The position numbers were made by a program, and so were the translations under genes. The notes under the pieces are model-generated. The model saw only the letters and a list, made by a program, of their open reading frames with translations, was not told the origin of the DNA and ran no database searches. Positions 56,985 to 64,000 of a DNA stretch of 64,000 bases are shown here, piece by piece. The DNA comes from Tunturibacter psychrotolerans. GTDB taxonomy: Bacteria; Acidobacteriota; Terriglobia; Terriglobales; Acidobacteriaceae. Location of the stretch: positions 2,356,001 through 2,420,000 of the forward strand of contig NZ_CP132942.1 in assembly GCF_040359615.1 (NCBI RefSeq), written 5' to 3'. Every line of letters starts with the position of its first letter. Positions within the stretch are counted from its first letter, which is position 1.

Positions 56985-57509
56985 ATGAAGACGCTACTGC
57001 TTCTCCTTGTGATGTGCACCACTTCTCTTCACGCACAAATGGAAGGACTGTGGGAAGGCTACGACGGAGAGTGGGCTCATGTGTCCAAGCAGTTGGTGGA
57101 GCTTGCGGAGGCTACGCCGGCGGATAAGTTCGCGTGGCGTCCTGCGCCGGGGGTGAGGTCAGTCAGCGAAGTCTATATGCATATCGCTCAGGCAAATTTT
57201 TATCTGCTCAGCGTTACTGGCCCTCCTATGCCGCCGGAGATGATGTCCGATGATGCTGAGAAGATTGTGACCAAGAAGGCGGATGTGATTGCGTGGTTGA
57301 AGCGGTCGTTAGAGGCGGTGAAGACGGCGCGTGCTCAGTTAAAGCCGGGGGAGCTTCAGCGGAAGGTGAAGATTGAGGGTAAGGAGGTCACGGTGGATGG
57401 GATGTATCTGAGGATCATTGTTCACGACAACGAACATATGGGGCAGCAGATTGCTTATGCGCGGATGATGGGCGTGGTGCCGCCGTGGTCGGCGCCTGCT
57501 CATAAGTGA
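56985..57509 (+). CDS. secreted DinB-like four-helix-bundle protein
   Basis: 174 residues from ATG 56985, set by GGAGGG just upstream; the longer frame from 56910 lacks one. A signal peptide (MKTLLLLLVMCTTSLHA) is followed by a DinB/YfiT-type fold: KFAWRPAPGVRSVSEVYMHI supplies the first metal-ligand His, and IVHDNEHMGQQIAYARMMGV supplies the HxxxH pair. The DinB superfamily consists of metal-dependent proteins, including some thiol transferases; exported versions are abundant in Acidobacteriota and mostly uncharacterised. Confidence 0.8.
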   Translation: MKTLLLLLVMCTTSLHAQMEGLWEGYDGEWAHVSKQLVELAEATPADKFAWRPAPGVRSVSEVYMHIAQANFYLLSVTGPPMPPEMMSDDAEKIVTKKADVIAWLKRSLEAVKTARAQLKPGELQRKVKIEGKEVTVDGMYLRIIVHDNEHMGQQIAYARMMGVVPPWSAPAHK

Positions 57510-57527
57510 GATTTGTCGTTGCGTATT

Positions 57528-58049
57528 TCAGCGGCGATATTGTTCTGGCTTGAGGCGGTAGAACGGATGCATGAGTTCCTGTGCGCCCCAGGGCTCCTCG
57601 TGGGAAAAGGTATAGCCGAGCCGCTCCAAAAGATCCTTTGAGGATATGTTCCTGGGACCGTGGCCTGCGGTTAGCTCCAGGGCGCCCAGTGTTCCAAAGG
57701 CGTACTCAATGACGGTGCGTGCCGCCTCTTCTCCAAAGCGGCCGCCCCAGAATTTTGGCGCGATGTGCACGCCTAATTCATAGACGCGGTGCTCGTCGTG
57801 AAATGGTCTTAGACCGGCGCAGCCTACGTGCTCTCCGCTGACGAGATGGAAGATGGGCCAGTAACTGATGCCGAGAGCAGTCTGCCTTGTACGTTCCACT
57901 TCCAGTCGCGCGTTTGCTTGCTCGGCCGTCATGGGGCCGCCCATGTGAGTCATTACTCCAGGATTCATCCAAAGTGATTCGGCGAGAGGCAAGTCAGCGG
58001 CAGTCCAATGGCGGAACCCGAGACGTGACGAAGAAAGGAAGTAATCCAT
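57528..58049 (-). CDS. GNAT-family N-acetyltransferase (RimJ/RimL-like)
   Basis: About 173 residues from ATG 58049. It opens with RLGFRHWTAADLPLAESLWM, typical of the Acetyltransf_3 (RimJ/L) group, and has YELGVHIAPKFWGGRFGEEA as the acetyl-CoA pyrophosphate-binding region, followed by GHGPRNISSKDLLERLGYTF, the usual N-x-x-S-x-x-x-x-E-x-x-G-F end motif. It would acetylate an N-terminal amine or small molecule; the substrate is unknown. The frame is open upstream to 58193, but the extra residues are low-complexity and overlap glmU. It lies 73 bp after glmU on the same strand. Confidence 0.82.
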   Translation of the reverse strand: MDYFLSSSRLGFRHWTAADLPLAESLWMNPGVMTHMGGPMTAEQANARLEVERTRQTALGISYWPIFHLVSGEHVGCAGLRPFHDEHRVYELGVHIAPKFWGGRFGEEAARTVIEYAFGTLGALELTAGHGPRNISSKDLLERLGYTFSHEEPWGAQELMHPFYRLKPEQYRR

Positions 58050-58122
58050 GACGAAGGATATCAACCATTGGAAGGCAGATGTGCGCGTGGCTGGGCTCGC
58101 TGTTGCGGCTCGTTGGTGTGCA

Positions 58123-59538
58123 TCAGGCTTTTTGTTTGGCGGCTTTGCGTGCGGCGACCCAGCCGGGTTTGTTGGTTTGGCGACTGCGGCCAAGGGCTAG
58201 TGCTCCGTCGGGGACGTCTTCGGTGATGCTGCTGCCGGCGGCGATGTAGGAACCGGCTCCGATGTTGATGGGGGCGACGAGATTGGAGTCTGAGCCGACG
58301 AAGGCGCCGTCGCCGATGGTGGTGCGGTGTTTGAGGACGCCGTCGTAGTTGCAGGTGATGGTGCCGGCGCCGATGTTGACGCCTGCGCCGATGACGGCGT
58401 CGCCGAGATAGCTGAGGTGGTTGGCCTTCGAACCTTTGCCTATGGTGGTTTTCTTGGTTTCGACGAAGTTGCCGATGTGGGCTCCTTCGCCGATGTGGCT
58501 CTCGGGACGGAGGCGCGCGTAGGGGCCGAGGATTGCGTTGTCGGCGACTGAGGAGTCGTCGAAGACGCAGCCATTGAGGACGGTGACGTTGTTGCCAATG
58601 GTGCAGTTCTGGATGACGGAGTAGGAGCGGATGCGGGAGTCGCTGCCGATGTTTGTGGAGCCGAGGAGTTGAACGTAGGGCTCGATGACGGTGTCGGGGC
58701 CGATGGTGACGGCGGAGTCGATGACGCAGGTTTCGGGGCGGAAGATGGTGACGCCGGCGGCCATGAGGTTGCGTGCGGTGGCGAGGCGCATGGCAGCGTC
58801 GAGGTGCATCATCTCGGCGATGGTGTTGGCTCCGAGAACCTCGTCGACGTTGTTGGCTTTGACGGCGACGACGCGTTTGCGTTCGGCGACGAGCATGGCG
58901 GCGATGTCGGTGAGGTAGAACTCTCCGTGGGCGTTGTTGGTGTTGAGGGCGTCGAGTTTGCTGAAGAGGGCCTGGGTTTCGAAGCAGTAGATGCCGGAGT
59001 TGATCTCGGGTGCGCTGAGCTGGTCGGGGGTGAGGGCCTTTTGTTCGACGATGGCGGTGACTTCGGGTTTGTTGGGGTTGGCGCGGAGGACGCGGCCGTA
59101 GCCAGTGGGGTCGGTGGGGACGGCGGTGAGGATGGTCATGGCGGCGTGCTCGCGGAGATGAGTGTCGCGGACGGCGGCGATGGTTTCGGGACGGATGAGG
59201 GGGACGTCGCCGGAGAGGACGAGGAGATGTTTGGGGAGGGGAGCGCCGGAGAGCTCGAAATCGGCTTTGAGCATCTGCATGGCGTGGCCGGTGCCGCGCT
59301 GCTCGGGCTGGAGGACGAACTTGACTCCGGTGGCGGCGACGGCGGCTTTTACTCGTTCGGATTCGTGGCCGATGATGCAGTAGATGTGGTCGGGGGTGAC
59401 TGCGGTTTCAGCGGCGGCGATGACGTAGAGGAGGAGGGCGCGACCGCCGATCTCGTGAAGAACTTTGGGGTGCTTGCTTTTGAGGCGGGTGCCTTTTCCT
59501 GCGGCCATGATGGCGATGGCGAATTCGTTAGAGACCAT
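58123..59538 (-). CDS. glmU: bifunctional N-acetylglucosamine-1-phosphate uridyltransferase / glucosamine-1-phosphate acetyltransferase
   Basis: 471 residues, the usual length. The N-terminal pyrophosphorylase starts with IAIMAAGKGTRLKSKHPKVL, with further motifs QPEQRGTGHAMQM and VLSGDVPLIRPE. The C-terminal left-handed beta-helix acetyltransferase consists of hexapeptide repeats and includes ETKKTTIGKGSKANHLSYLG, then DAVIGAGVNIGAGTITCNYD, with the catalytic His in the NHLSYLGD stretch. GlmU makes UDP-GlcNAc for peptidoglycan and LPS and is essential in most bacteria. The start ATG 59538 is the only one that fits. This supports a core chromosome right of ssrA. Confidence 0.96.
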   Translation of the reverse strand: MVSNEFAIAIMAAGKGTRLKSKHPKVLHEIGGRALLLYVIAAAETAVTPDHIYCIIGHESERVKAAVAATGVKFVLQPEQRGTGHAMQMLKADFELSGAPLPKHLLVLSGDVPLIRPETIAAVRDTHLREHAAMTILTAVPTDPTGYGRVLRANPNKPEVTAIVEQKALTPDQLSAPEINSGIYCFETQALFSKLDALNTNNAHGEFYLTDIAAMLVAERKRVVAVKANNVDEVLGANTIAEMMHLDAAMRLATARNLMAAGVTIFRPETCVIDSAVTIGPDTVIEPYVQLLGSTNIGSDSRIRSYSVIQNCTIGNNVTVLNGCVFDDSSVADNAILGPYARLRPESHIGEGAHIGNFVETKKTTIGKGSKANHLSYLGDAVIGAGVNIGAGTITCNYDGVLKHRTTIGDGAFVGSDSNLVAPINIGAGSYIAAGSSITEDVPDGALALGRSRQTNKPGWVAARKAAKQKA

Positions 59539-59591
59539 AGAAGTCTATGGTCTCACGGCAGTGGGTGGTTATGCGGTGTGCGGATTGTTGA

Positions 59592-61664
59592 CTAGTGAGT
59601 GGAGGTGGATTTGGCGCGCCACTTGTTTGTGAGTTCTTTGTCGGAGAGGGCTTTGATGAAAACGCCGCCTACTACGCTGCGGGCCTGGAAGCCTACTTGT
59701 TTGCCGGTTTTGGTGTCGTACCAGTCGGTGAGGGGGACGCGCGTGGGGGTTTCGTTGGTCCAACGGCAGATGGGGTCGATGATGGCGTTGAACTGGTCGG
59801 GGTTGGAGGCGAGGGTTGCGGTCCAGATGGACCAGTCGAGCTTGGTGTAGTCGGCGCGGCTGTCGAGCGGGAGGCCGTAGAGGTTGAGCTTGGTGAGGTA
59901 GAAGGCGACTTCGCTGTCGCGGACGCTGTTGGGGAAGAGGTTGTAGTCGAGGATCTTGTCCCAGACGAGGTTGTACTTCTGGCTCCAGGTGTTGGGGCTG
60001 TTGAAGGCGATCTTGTAGTGGTCGCCTTCTTTTGCCATGGCGATCCACTTTGCGGCCATCTCTTTTGCGGTGGATTGGTATTGCTTGGCGACCGTCTCTT
60101 GTTTGAGGAGATGGGCCAGGTCGGCGTATGCGGCTAGTGCGTCGATGGCTTTGATGGAGAGGTTTGCGTTGTGGGCTAGGTGTCCGGCGAAGTCGTCGGT
60201 GGTGAGTTGGGTTTCAGGGTCGAGGCCGTGGGTGTTCAGGTATTCGGCCCACTTGGTGAGTAGGGGCCAGTAGCGCTGGGCTAGTTGCGGAGTGCCTTCT
60301 GCGCGGGCTACGGCATCGACGAGGATGAGCATGTTGCCGGTCTCTTCGACAGGCATCTGGTCTTCTTCGGTTTTTTCGCCGCCGCCGTAGACCTGGCCGT
60401 TGGCGAGTGGGTATTGGCCGAGATCGTGTGGAGAGAAGGGGAATTTCCAGCGGGCGAGCGAGGAGTATTCGAGGACGGGGAGGAGCTGGGCTTCGAGGAG
60501 CTTCGGGTTGAAGAAGAGGAAGAACGGCGCTGAGGGGTAGAGGACGTCGACGGTGGCGATGCAGCCGTTGGAGAAGTTCTCTTTGGCGAAGAGCATAGGG
60601 TCGCCGTTTGCGTCGGCTACGAGCTTGTGTGCGGCGATGGCCTGGCGGTAGGAGAGGATCGCGATGTAGGCGTAGTGCTCGCCGCCAACTTTAGTGAGGT
60701 CGGCTGTGAGGTCTTTGTCGAATGCTTCGCCGCTGGCTTCGAGGGATGCGTACTGCTGTTCGGCTTGATCGAGCATCTGGTCTACGGGTTGGTTGTTGCG
60801 CTGCCAGTAGGAGCGAAGGTTTCGCTGGAGGTATTGGATTGCGTAGTTGTCGGTGTAGGAGACGAGGATGTGGCGAGTGACGGGTTGCGAGACGGAGCCG
60901 AAGTCGATGATGGTGGAGAGCGCGGAGGCGGAGTGGTCGGCGCGCTCGGGCATGTCCATGGTGTCGGTGGTTGTGAGCTGACCGGTTGATGCGAAGGCTG
61001 TGGCTGGATGTGATGCTAGGTAGGTTGTGTAGTGTGCGTCTTTCGGCACGGCCAGATGGAAGTAGCCCCAGTCGATGCGAAGGTCGTCGCCGGAGCGGTT
61101 GAGGATCTTTTGATCCTGCGAGCCGGTGGAGAGGACGTTGAGGGATGAGGTTTGATTGCGGAAGGAGTTGATCTGCTGGCTGCGCTCGTTGACCGCGATT
61201 ACTGGATCGACGTCGAGGAGGACGGAGACTTGATGGGGTGAGGCGTCAGTCGATTCAGCGGTCCAGGTGAGGTAGGTGACGGGGCGGGAGAGGACTTCGA
61301 GATCGCTTAAGAATGCTGGGGTGAAGAAGACGAAGCGGAGGTTGATGCCGCTTTGGCGGAACTCGTAGGTGGTGTGGGTTGGTGTGACGGAGTGCGCGGT
61401 CTGTTGCATCGCGGGGATGTCGTCGGGATGGTGGCCCATGAAGCGGAAGGGCTTGCCATCGATGCGGACGATACCGGTGATGGGTTGTGGAGAGCCGGTC
61501 CAGTGGGTGGTGTCGGAGTCGGTGAGGTTGTCGGTGATGGACCAGACGCTGAAGTACGGATCGTGCGTGATGAGAGGTGTTGCGGGAGGACGCTGCTGGG
61601 CTGTGAGAGGTAGGACGTTGAGAAGGAAAGAGACAGCTAGCAGGGACGGGAGCGAGTTCTTTAT
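59592..61664 (-). CDS. GtaA-like exported glutaminase (DUF4965/DUF5127 family), possible AUA start
   Basis: About 690 residues. The DUF5127-like N-terminal part (PLITHDPYFSVWSITDNLTD) leads into RFVFFTPAFLSDLEVLSRPV, then the DUF4965 (alpha/alpha)6 domain (ENFSNGCIATVDVLYPSAPF, HDLGQYPLANGQVYGGGEKT and EETGNMLILVDAVARAEGTP). Fungal relatives are glutaminase A. The frame lacks ATG, GTG or TTG until ATG 61439, but homology and a signal peptide (LPSLLAVSFLLNVLPLTAQQ) clearly extend upstream to codon ATA at 61662-61664, which has GGAGG six bases before it. The start is therefore ATA or a sequencing error for ATG. Confidence 0.82.
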   Translation of the reverse strand: MKNSLPSLLAVSFLLNVLPLTAQQRPPATPLITHDPYFSVWSITDNLTDSDTTHWTGSPQPITGIVRIDGKPFRFMGHHPDDIPAMQQTAHSVTPTHTTYEFRQSGINLRFVFFTPAFLSDLEVLSRPVTYLTWTAESTDASPHQVSVLLDVDPVIAVNERSQQINSFRNQTSSLNVLSTGSQDQKILNRSGDDLRIDWGYFHLAVPKDAHYTTYLASHPATAFASTGQLTTTDTMDMPERADHSASALSTIIDFGSVSQPVTRHILVSYTDNYAIQYLQRNLRSYWQRNNQPVDQMLDQAEQQYASLEASGEAFDKDLTADLTKVGGEHYAYIAILSYRQAIAAHKLVADANGDPMLFAKENFSNGCIATVDVLYPSAPFFLFFNPKLLEAQLLPVLEYSSLARWKFPFSPHDLGQYPLANGQVYGGGEKTEEDQMPVEETGNMLILVDAVARAEGTPQLAQRYWPLLTKWAEYLNTHGLDPETQLTTDDFAGHLAHNANLSIKAIDALAAYADLAHLLKQETVAKQYQSTAKEMAAKWIAMAKEGDHYKIAFNSPNTWSQKYNLVWDKILDYNLFPNSVRDSEVAFYLTKLNLYGLPLDSRADYTKLDWSIWTATLASNPDQFNAIIDPICRWTNETPTRVPLTDWYDTKTGKQVGFQARSVVGGVFIKALSDKELTNKWRAKSTSTH

Positions 61665-61744
61665 GACGAACCTCCGGGGACGATGACGCTATCTAAGGAT
61701 AGCTCCATCGTTCCCCCCTGGTAAGAACTCTTTGGGAGCTGCTT

Positions 61745-61800
61745 GTTTGTGTCCTGCCGGACGGGCGCCCTGCGCGGGCGGCGGTCACTTCGTGACTTGT
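61745..61800. repeat. GC-rich palindromic intergenic sequence
   Basis: Between the glutaminase and M16 genes there is CGGGCGCCCTGCGCGGGCG followed by GTCACTTCGTGAC (61784-61796), a 5-bp stem with TTC loop. It resembles dispersed palindromic intergenic elements, but only one copy is present here, so its repeat status is from memory. Confidence 0.3.
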
Positions 61801-61815
61801 GATTGCTTCGCGTGG

Positions 61816-63309
61816 TTATTCTGCGGGTTTGCCGCCTGGTGGGGGTGGGATTGTGATGTCCAGGTTTTTTACGGCGCCGAGGCCCAGGGTCGTTAGTGAC
61901 GGCGTGATTTGAGACTCGTTGCCTACCACGACGATCGCGAGCTTGTTGGTGTCGATGTATTTGTTGGCTACGCGGGAGACGTCGGCGGCTGTGACTTTTT
62001 CGATACCGGTTTTGTACTTTTCGAGAGTGTCGAGGGGGTAGCCATAGAAGGCCAGGGTGACTTGTTCGCCAAGTGTCTTGTCGGGCGAGTCGTAGTGGAA
62101 GACGAAGGAGTTGAGGACCTGGTCTTTGGCTTTGCTGAGCTCGGCGGGTGTGGGTGGTTCGGTTTTTAGGCGGTCGATTTCGGCGAGGAGCGCTTTCGTT
62201 GCGGCTACGGTGGTTGCGCTCTTTGTTGCGGCTTCGACGACAAAGATGCCGGGGTGATCGTAGGAAGCGCCGTAGTTTCCTTCAACGGTGTAGGCGAGGC
62301 CGAGTTTGGTGCGGACGTCTTGCACGACGCGGGAGCCGAAGCCGCCGGAGAAGATCTGGTTCATGACGGAGAGCGCGTAGTAGTCGGGATTGCTGCGCTC
62401 GGTGCCGAGGCCGACAATGAGGACGTTGGACTGGTTGACGTCGTCTTTGGAGACGAAGTTGACGGAGGGCTTGGGGTCGGTGAAGGTGGCTTTGACGGAT
62501 TGGAAGCGGTCGCCGCGGGGGATTGGCGCGAAGGCTGCGCGGAGTTTGGCTTCCATGGCGGCGGAGTCGAAGTCGCCCGAGAGGGCGATGATGATGTTGC
62601 TGCCGACTACTGTTTTTTTGTGCCAGGCGCTGAGGTCGTCGAGGGTGACGGCGTCGACGGTGGCGTATTCGAGCTCGCGGGCGTAGGGGTTGTGGGGGCC
62701 GTAGGCGATCTGGATGGCTTCGCGGTTGGCGATGCCGCCGGCGTCGTCGTTGCGGCGGGCGATGCCGGTTTCGAGCTGCTCTTTGGCGAGCTGAAGTTTG
62801 TCGGCTTTGAAGGTGGGATGGAGGAGGAGATCGATGGTCTGGGCGAAGACGGTGTCGAAGTCGCCTTTGAGGCTGGACCAGCTCATGGAGGTGGAGGCGG
62901 TGCCGCCGGAGGTTTCGATGGAGGCGGCTTTGTCTTCGAGGACGTCGTCGAGCTTGTCGCCGCTGATGGTGGCGGTGCCGCTGGTGCGCCAGGTTTCGCC
63001 GTAGAGGGAGGTGAGGCCTACTTTTGCGTTGGGCTCGTCGCGGCTGCCTCCGCGGATGAGGATGGTGCCGTTGATGAAGGGGAGCTCGTGGTCTTCCTGA
63101 AGGAACAGGACTACTCCGTTTTCAAGCTCGACGCGGTGCGGCTGCGCGGGTTTGAAGGCCGGGAGTGGTGGGATGGGGATCTGTTTCCATGGTTGAGCTT
63201 GTGTGCTGGCTGGCGTTGCGGCGGGTGCGGTTTGCGCAGAGGCGGCGAGAGTGGCGAGAAGGAAGGAAGAGGCGGCTGCGGTGAGGACGAACGAAGAGAG
63301 ATGCTTCAC
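61816..63309 (-). CDS. M16-family peptidase-like protein, non-catalytic partner
   Basis: 497 residues with a signal peptide (FVLTAAASSFLLATLAASAQ). The M16 fold is clear (HRVELENGVVLFLQEDHELP, GETWRTSGTATISGDKLDDV, then RTKLGLAYTVEGNYGASYDH in the second half). The catalytic HxxEH is absent: the expected position reads SLYGETWRTSGT. It therefore resembles the inactive subunit of two-gene M16B pairs. Its start overlaps the stop of the upstream M16 gene in ATGA (63306-63309), implying coupled synthesis of a heterodimer. The C-terminal PPPPGGKPAE tail is low complexity. Confidence 0.88.
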   Translation of the reverse strand: MKHLSSFVLTAAASSFLLATLAASAQTAPAATPASTQAQPWKQIPIPPLPAFKPAQPHRVELENGVVLFLQEDHELPFINGTILIRGGSRDEPNAKVGLTSLYGETWRTSGTATISGDKLDDVLEDKAASIETSGGTASTSMSWSSLKGDFDTVFAQTIDLLLHPTFKADKLQLAKEQLETGIARRNDDAGGIANREAIQIAYGPHNPYARELEYATVDAVTLDDLSAWHKKTVVGSNIIIALSGDFDSAAMEAKLRAAFAPIPRGDRFQSVKATFTDPKPSVNFVSKDDVNQSNVLIVGLGTERSNPDYYALSVMNQIFSGGFGSRVVQDVRTKLGLAYTVEGNYGASYDHPGIFVVEAATKSATTVAATKALLAEIDRLKTEPPTPAELSKAKDQVLNSFVFHYDSPDKTLGEQVTLAFYGYPLDTLEKYKTGIEKVTAADVSRVANKYIDTNKLAIVVVGNESQITPSLTTLGLGAVKNLDITIPPPPGGKPAE

Positions 63310-64000
63310 TTCGTACCTCCGGCGGTTTGAGCGGTCGGCGCTGGGGGTGCGGTGAGCATGGCTGTTCCTGGCGTTCCTGTTCCTGCGCCTTCGGCGGCTT
63401 GCGGGACTTTGCGTTGGGGCGGGACGAATTCGATTCGCGCGCTGGTTCGGTTGTTGTCGGTGAAGATCTTGTTGGCTACGCGGCGGATGTCGGCTTTGCT
63501 GACGGCGTCGATTTTTTGTAGCTGGTTGAAGAGCTCGCGCCAGTCGCCGAAGCGAGTTTGATACTCGGCGAGTTGGTGGGCTAGGCCTTCGTTGTCGGCG
63601 AGGCCGCGGAGAAGATCGGCGCGGGAGCGGGTTTTGAAGCGCTCGAGCTCGGCGTCGGAGACGTCTTCATTTTTGAGGCGATCTAATTCTTTGTGGATTG
63701 CGGCGCGCATCTCGTCGGGGGAGTGGCCGGGGAGAGGCACGGCGTAGACGGCGAAGAGGCCGGGGTACTTGTCGCCGGGGAAGCCGCTGAAGCCCTGGGC
63801 TTCGGCGGCGATGGACTGGTCGCGAACGAGAGAGCGATAGAGGCGGGCGGTGCGGCCGTTCGAGAAGATATCCGAGATGGCGTCGTAGGCGGAGTCGTCG
63901 GGATCGAGATAGTCGGGGCGGTGGTAGCCCTCGATGTAGAAGGGCTGGGTGGCCTCGCGGATAGTGACGGATTTTTCGGCGACCTGTGGCGGCTCGACGG
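63306..64000 (-). CDS. M16-family peptidase, C-terminal part (runs off right edge)
   Basis: The frame is open at base 64000 and stops at 63306, so only about 231 C-terminal residues are seen: VTIREATQPFYIEGYHRPDY, then DAISDIFSNGRTARLYRSLV and GFPGDKYPGLFAVYAVPLPG. This is the second M16 domain with the Arg/Tyr region (GRTARLYRSLV). The active-site HxxEH would lie upstream, outside the window. It is translationally coupled to the inactive partner downstream. The C-terminus is Pro/Ala/Thr-rich. Confidence 0.85.
   Translation of the reverse strand, partial: VEPPQVAEKSVTIREATQPFYIEGYHRPDYLDPDDSAYDAISDIFSNGRTARLYRSLVRDQSIAAEAQGFSGFPGDKYPGLFAVYAVPLPGHSPDEMRAAIHKELDRLKNEDVSDAELERFKTRSRADLLRGLADNEGLAHQLAEYQTRFGDWRELFNQLQKIDAVSKADIRRVANKIFTDNNRTSARIEFVPPQRKVPQAAEGAGTGTPGTAMLTAPPAPTAQTAGGTK

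Noticed and set aside
58669..59595. Long plus-strand frames over glmU (and at 55398-56552, 59595-60137 and 62254-63330)
   Set aside because: They are low-complexity Gly/Val/Asp-rich shadows caused by high third-position GC in the real minus-strand genes.
1..64000. CRISPR arrays, rRNA or tRNA genes
   Set aside because: No regularly spaced direct repeats and no rRNA or tRNA cloverleaf sequences were seen; the only RNA gene recognised is ssrA.

Overview
The window looks like part of the chromosome of a soil Acidobacteriota, most likely family Acidobacteriaceae (Granulicella/Edaphobacter/Terriglobus-like). This is inferred from protein style, not from a search: a large Oar-type TonB-dependent receptor, giant two-component-propeller/Y_Y_Y sensor kinases, a cNMP-binding/thioredoxin-reductase-like fusion, DM13 proteins and typical acidobacterial intergenic repeats.

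The tmRNA gene ssrA (52079-52432, minus strand) divides the window. To its right (52.5-64 kb) lies a tidy, visibly GC-richer, core-like region: an EamA-type membrane protein, a PCYCGC-motif protein, pterin dehydratase, an HD-GYP response regulator, a DinB-like protein, a GNAT enzyme, glmU, a GtaA-like glutaminase and a pair of M16 peptidases. All of its reading frames are intact. To its left, directly against the tmRNA 3' end, sits a tyrosine integrase (50798-51994), and the rest of the window (about 1-52 kb) reads as a genomic island integrated at ssrA. Its left end is outside the window.

The left region holds aquaporin and MarC membrane proteins; starch, trehalose and glycogen enzymes (GH15, glycogen debranching enzyme, GH13, OprB-like porin, TonB receptor); redox proteins (NDH-2, TrxR-like, TlpA, DsbA, cytochrome P460, DM13); and metal-linked proteins (MerP-like HMA protein, MerT-like domain, NiCoT). 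A large block of signalling genes comprises four ~1,040-residue propeller/Y_Y_Y/HisKA_3 kinases, a MerT-like-domain/kinase fusion, a stand-alone membrane DHp-like protein with no ATPase domain, two near-identical NarL/LuxR-type response regulators and an ECF sigma factor. Many genes here are damaged: frameshifts in DM13-1, TlpA, an FAD oxidoreductase, DsbA and LysR; in-frame TAG codons in GH13 and the integrase; and a fragment of egtD.

The most striking signal is a recurrent 18-bp palindrome, CCTRTA-N6-TAYAGG (CTR-N10-YAG), found by eye upstream of about a dozen genes or operons between 0.45 and 46.3 kb and not seen to the right. It has the architecture of the Vibrio fischeri lux box, the class of site bound by GerE/LuxR-type helix-turn-helix domains. 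No LuxI or autoinducer-binding LuxR is encoded here, but the two response regulators carry that HTH type, and sites lie upstream of both regulator operons. My inference is an island-wide, self-regulated, two-component regulon using lux-box-like operators.
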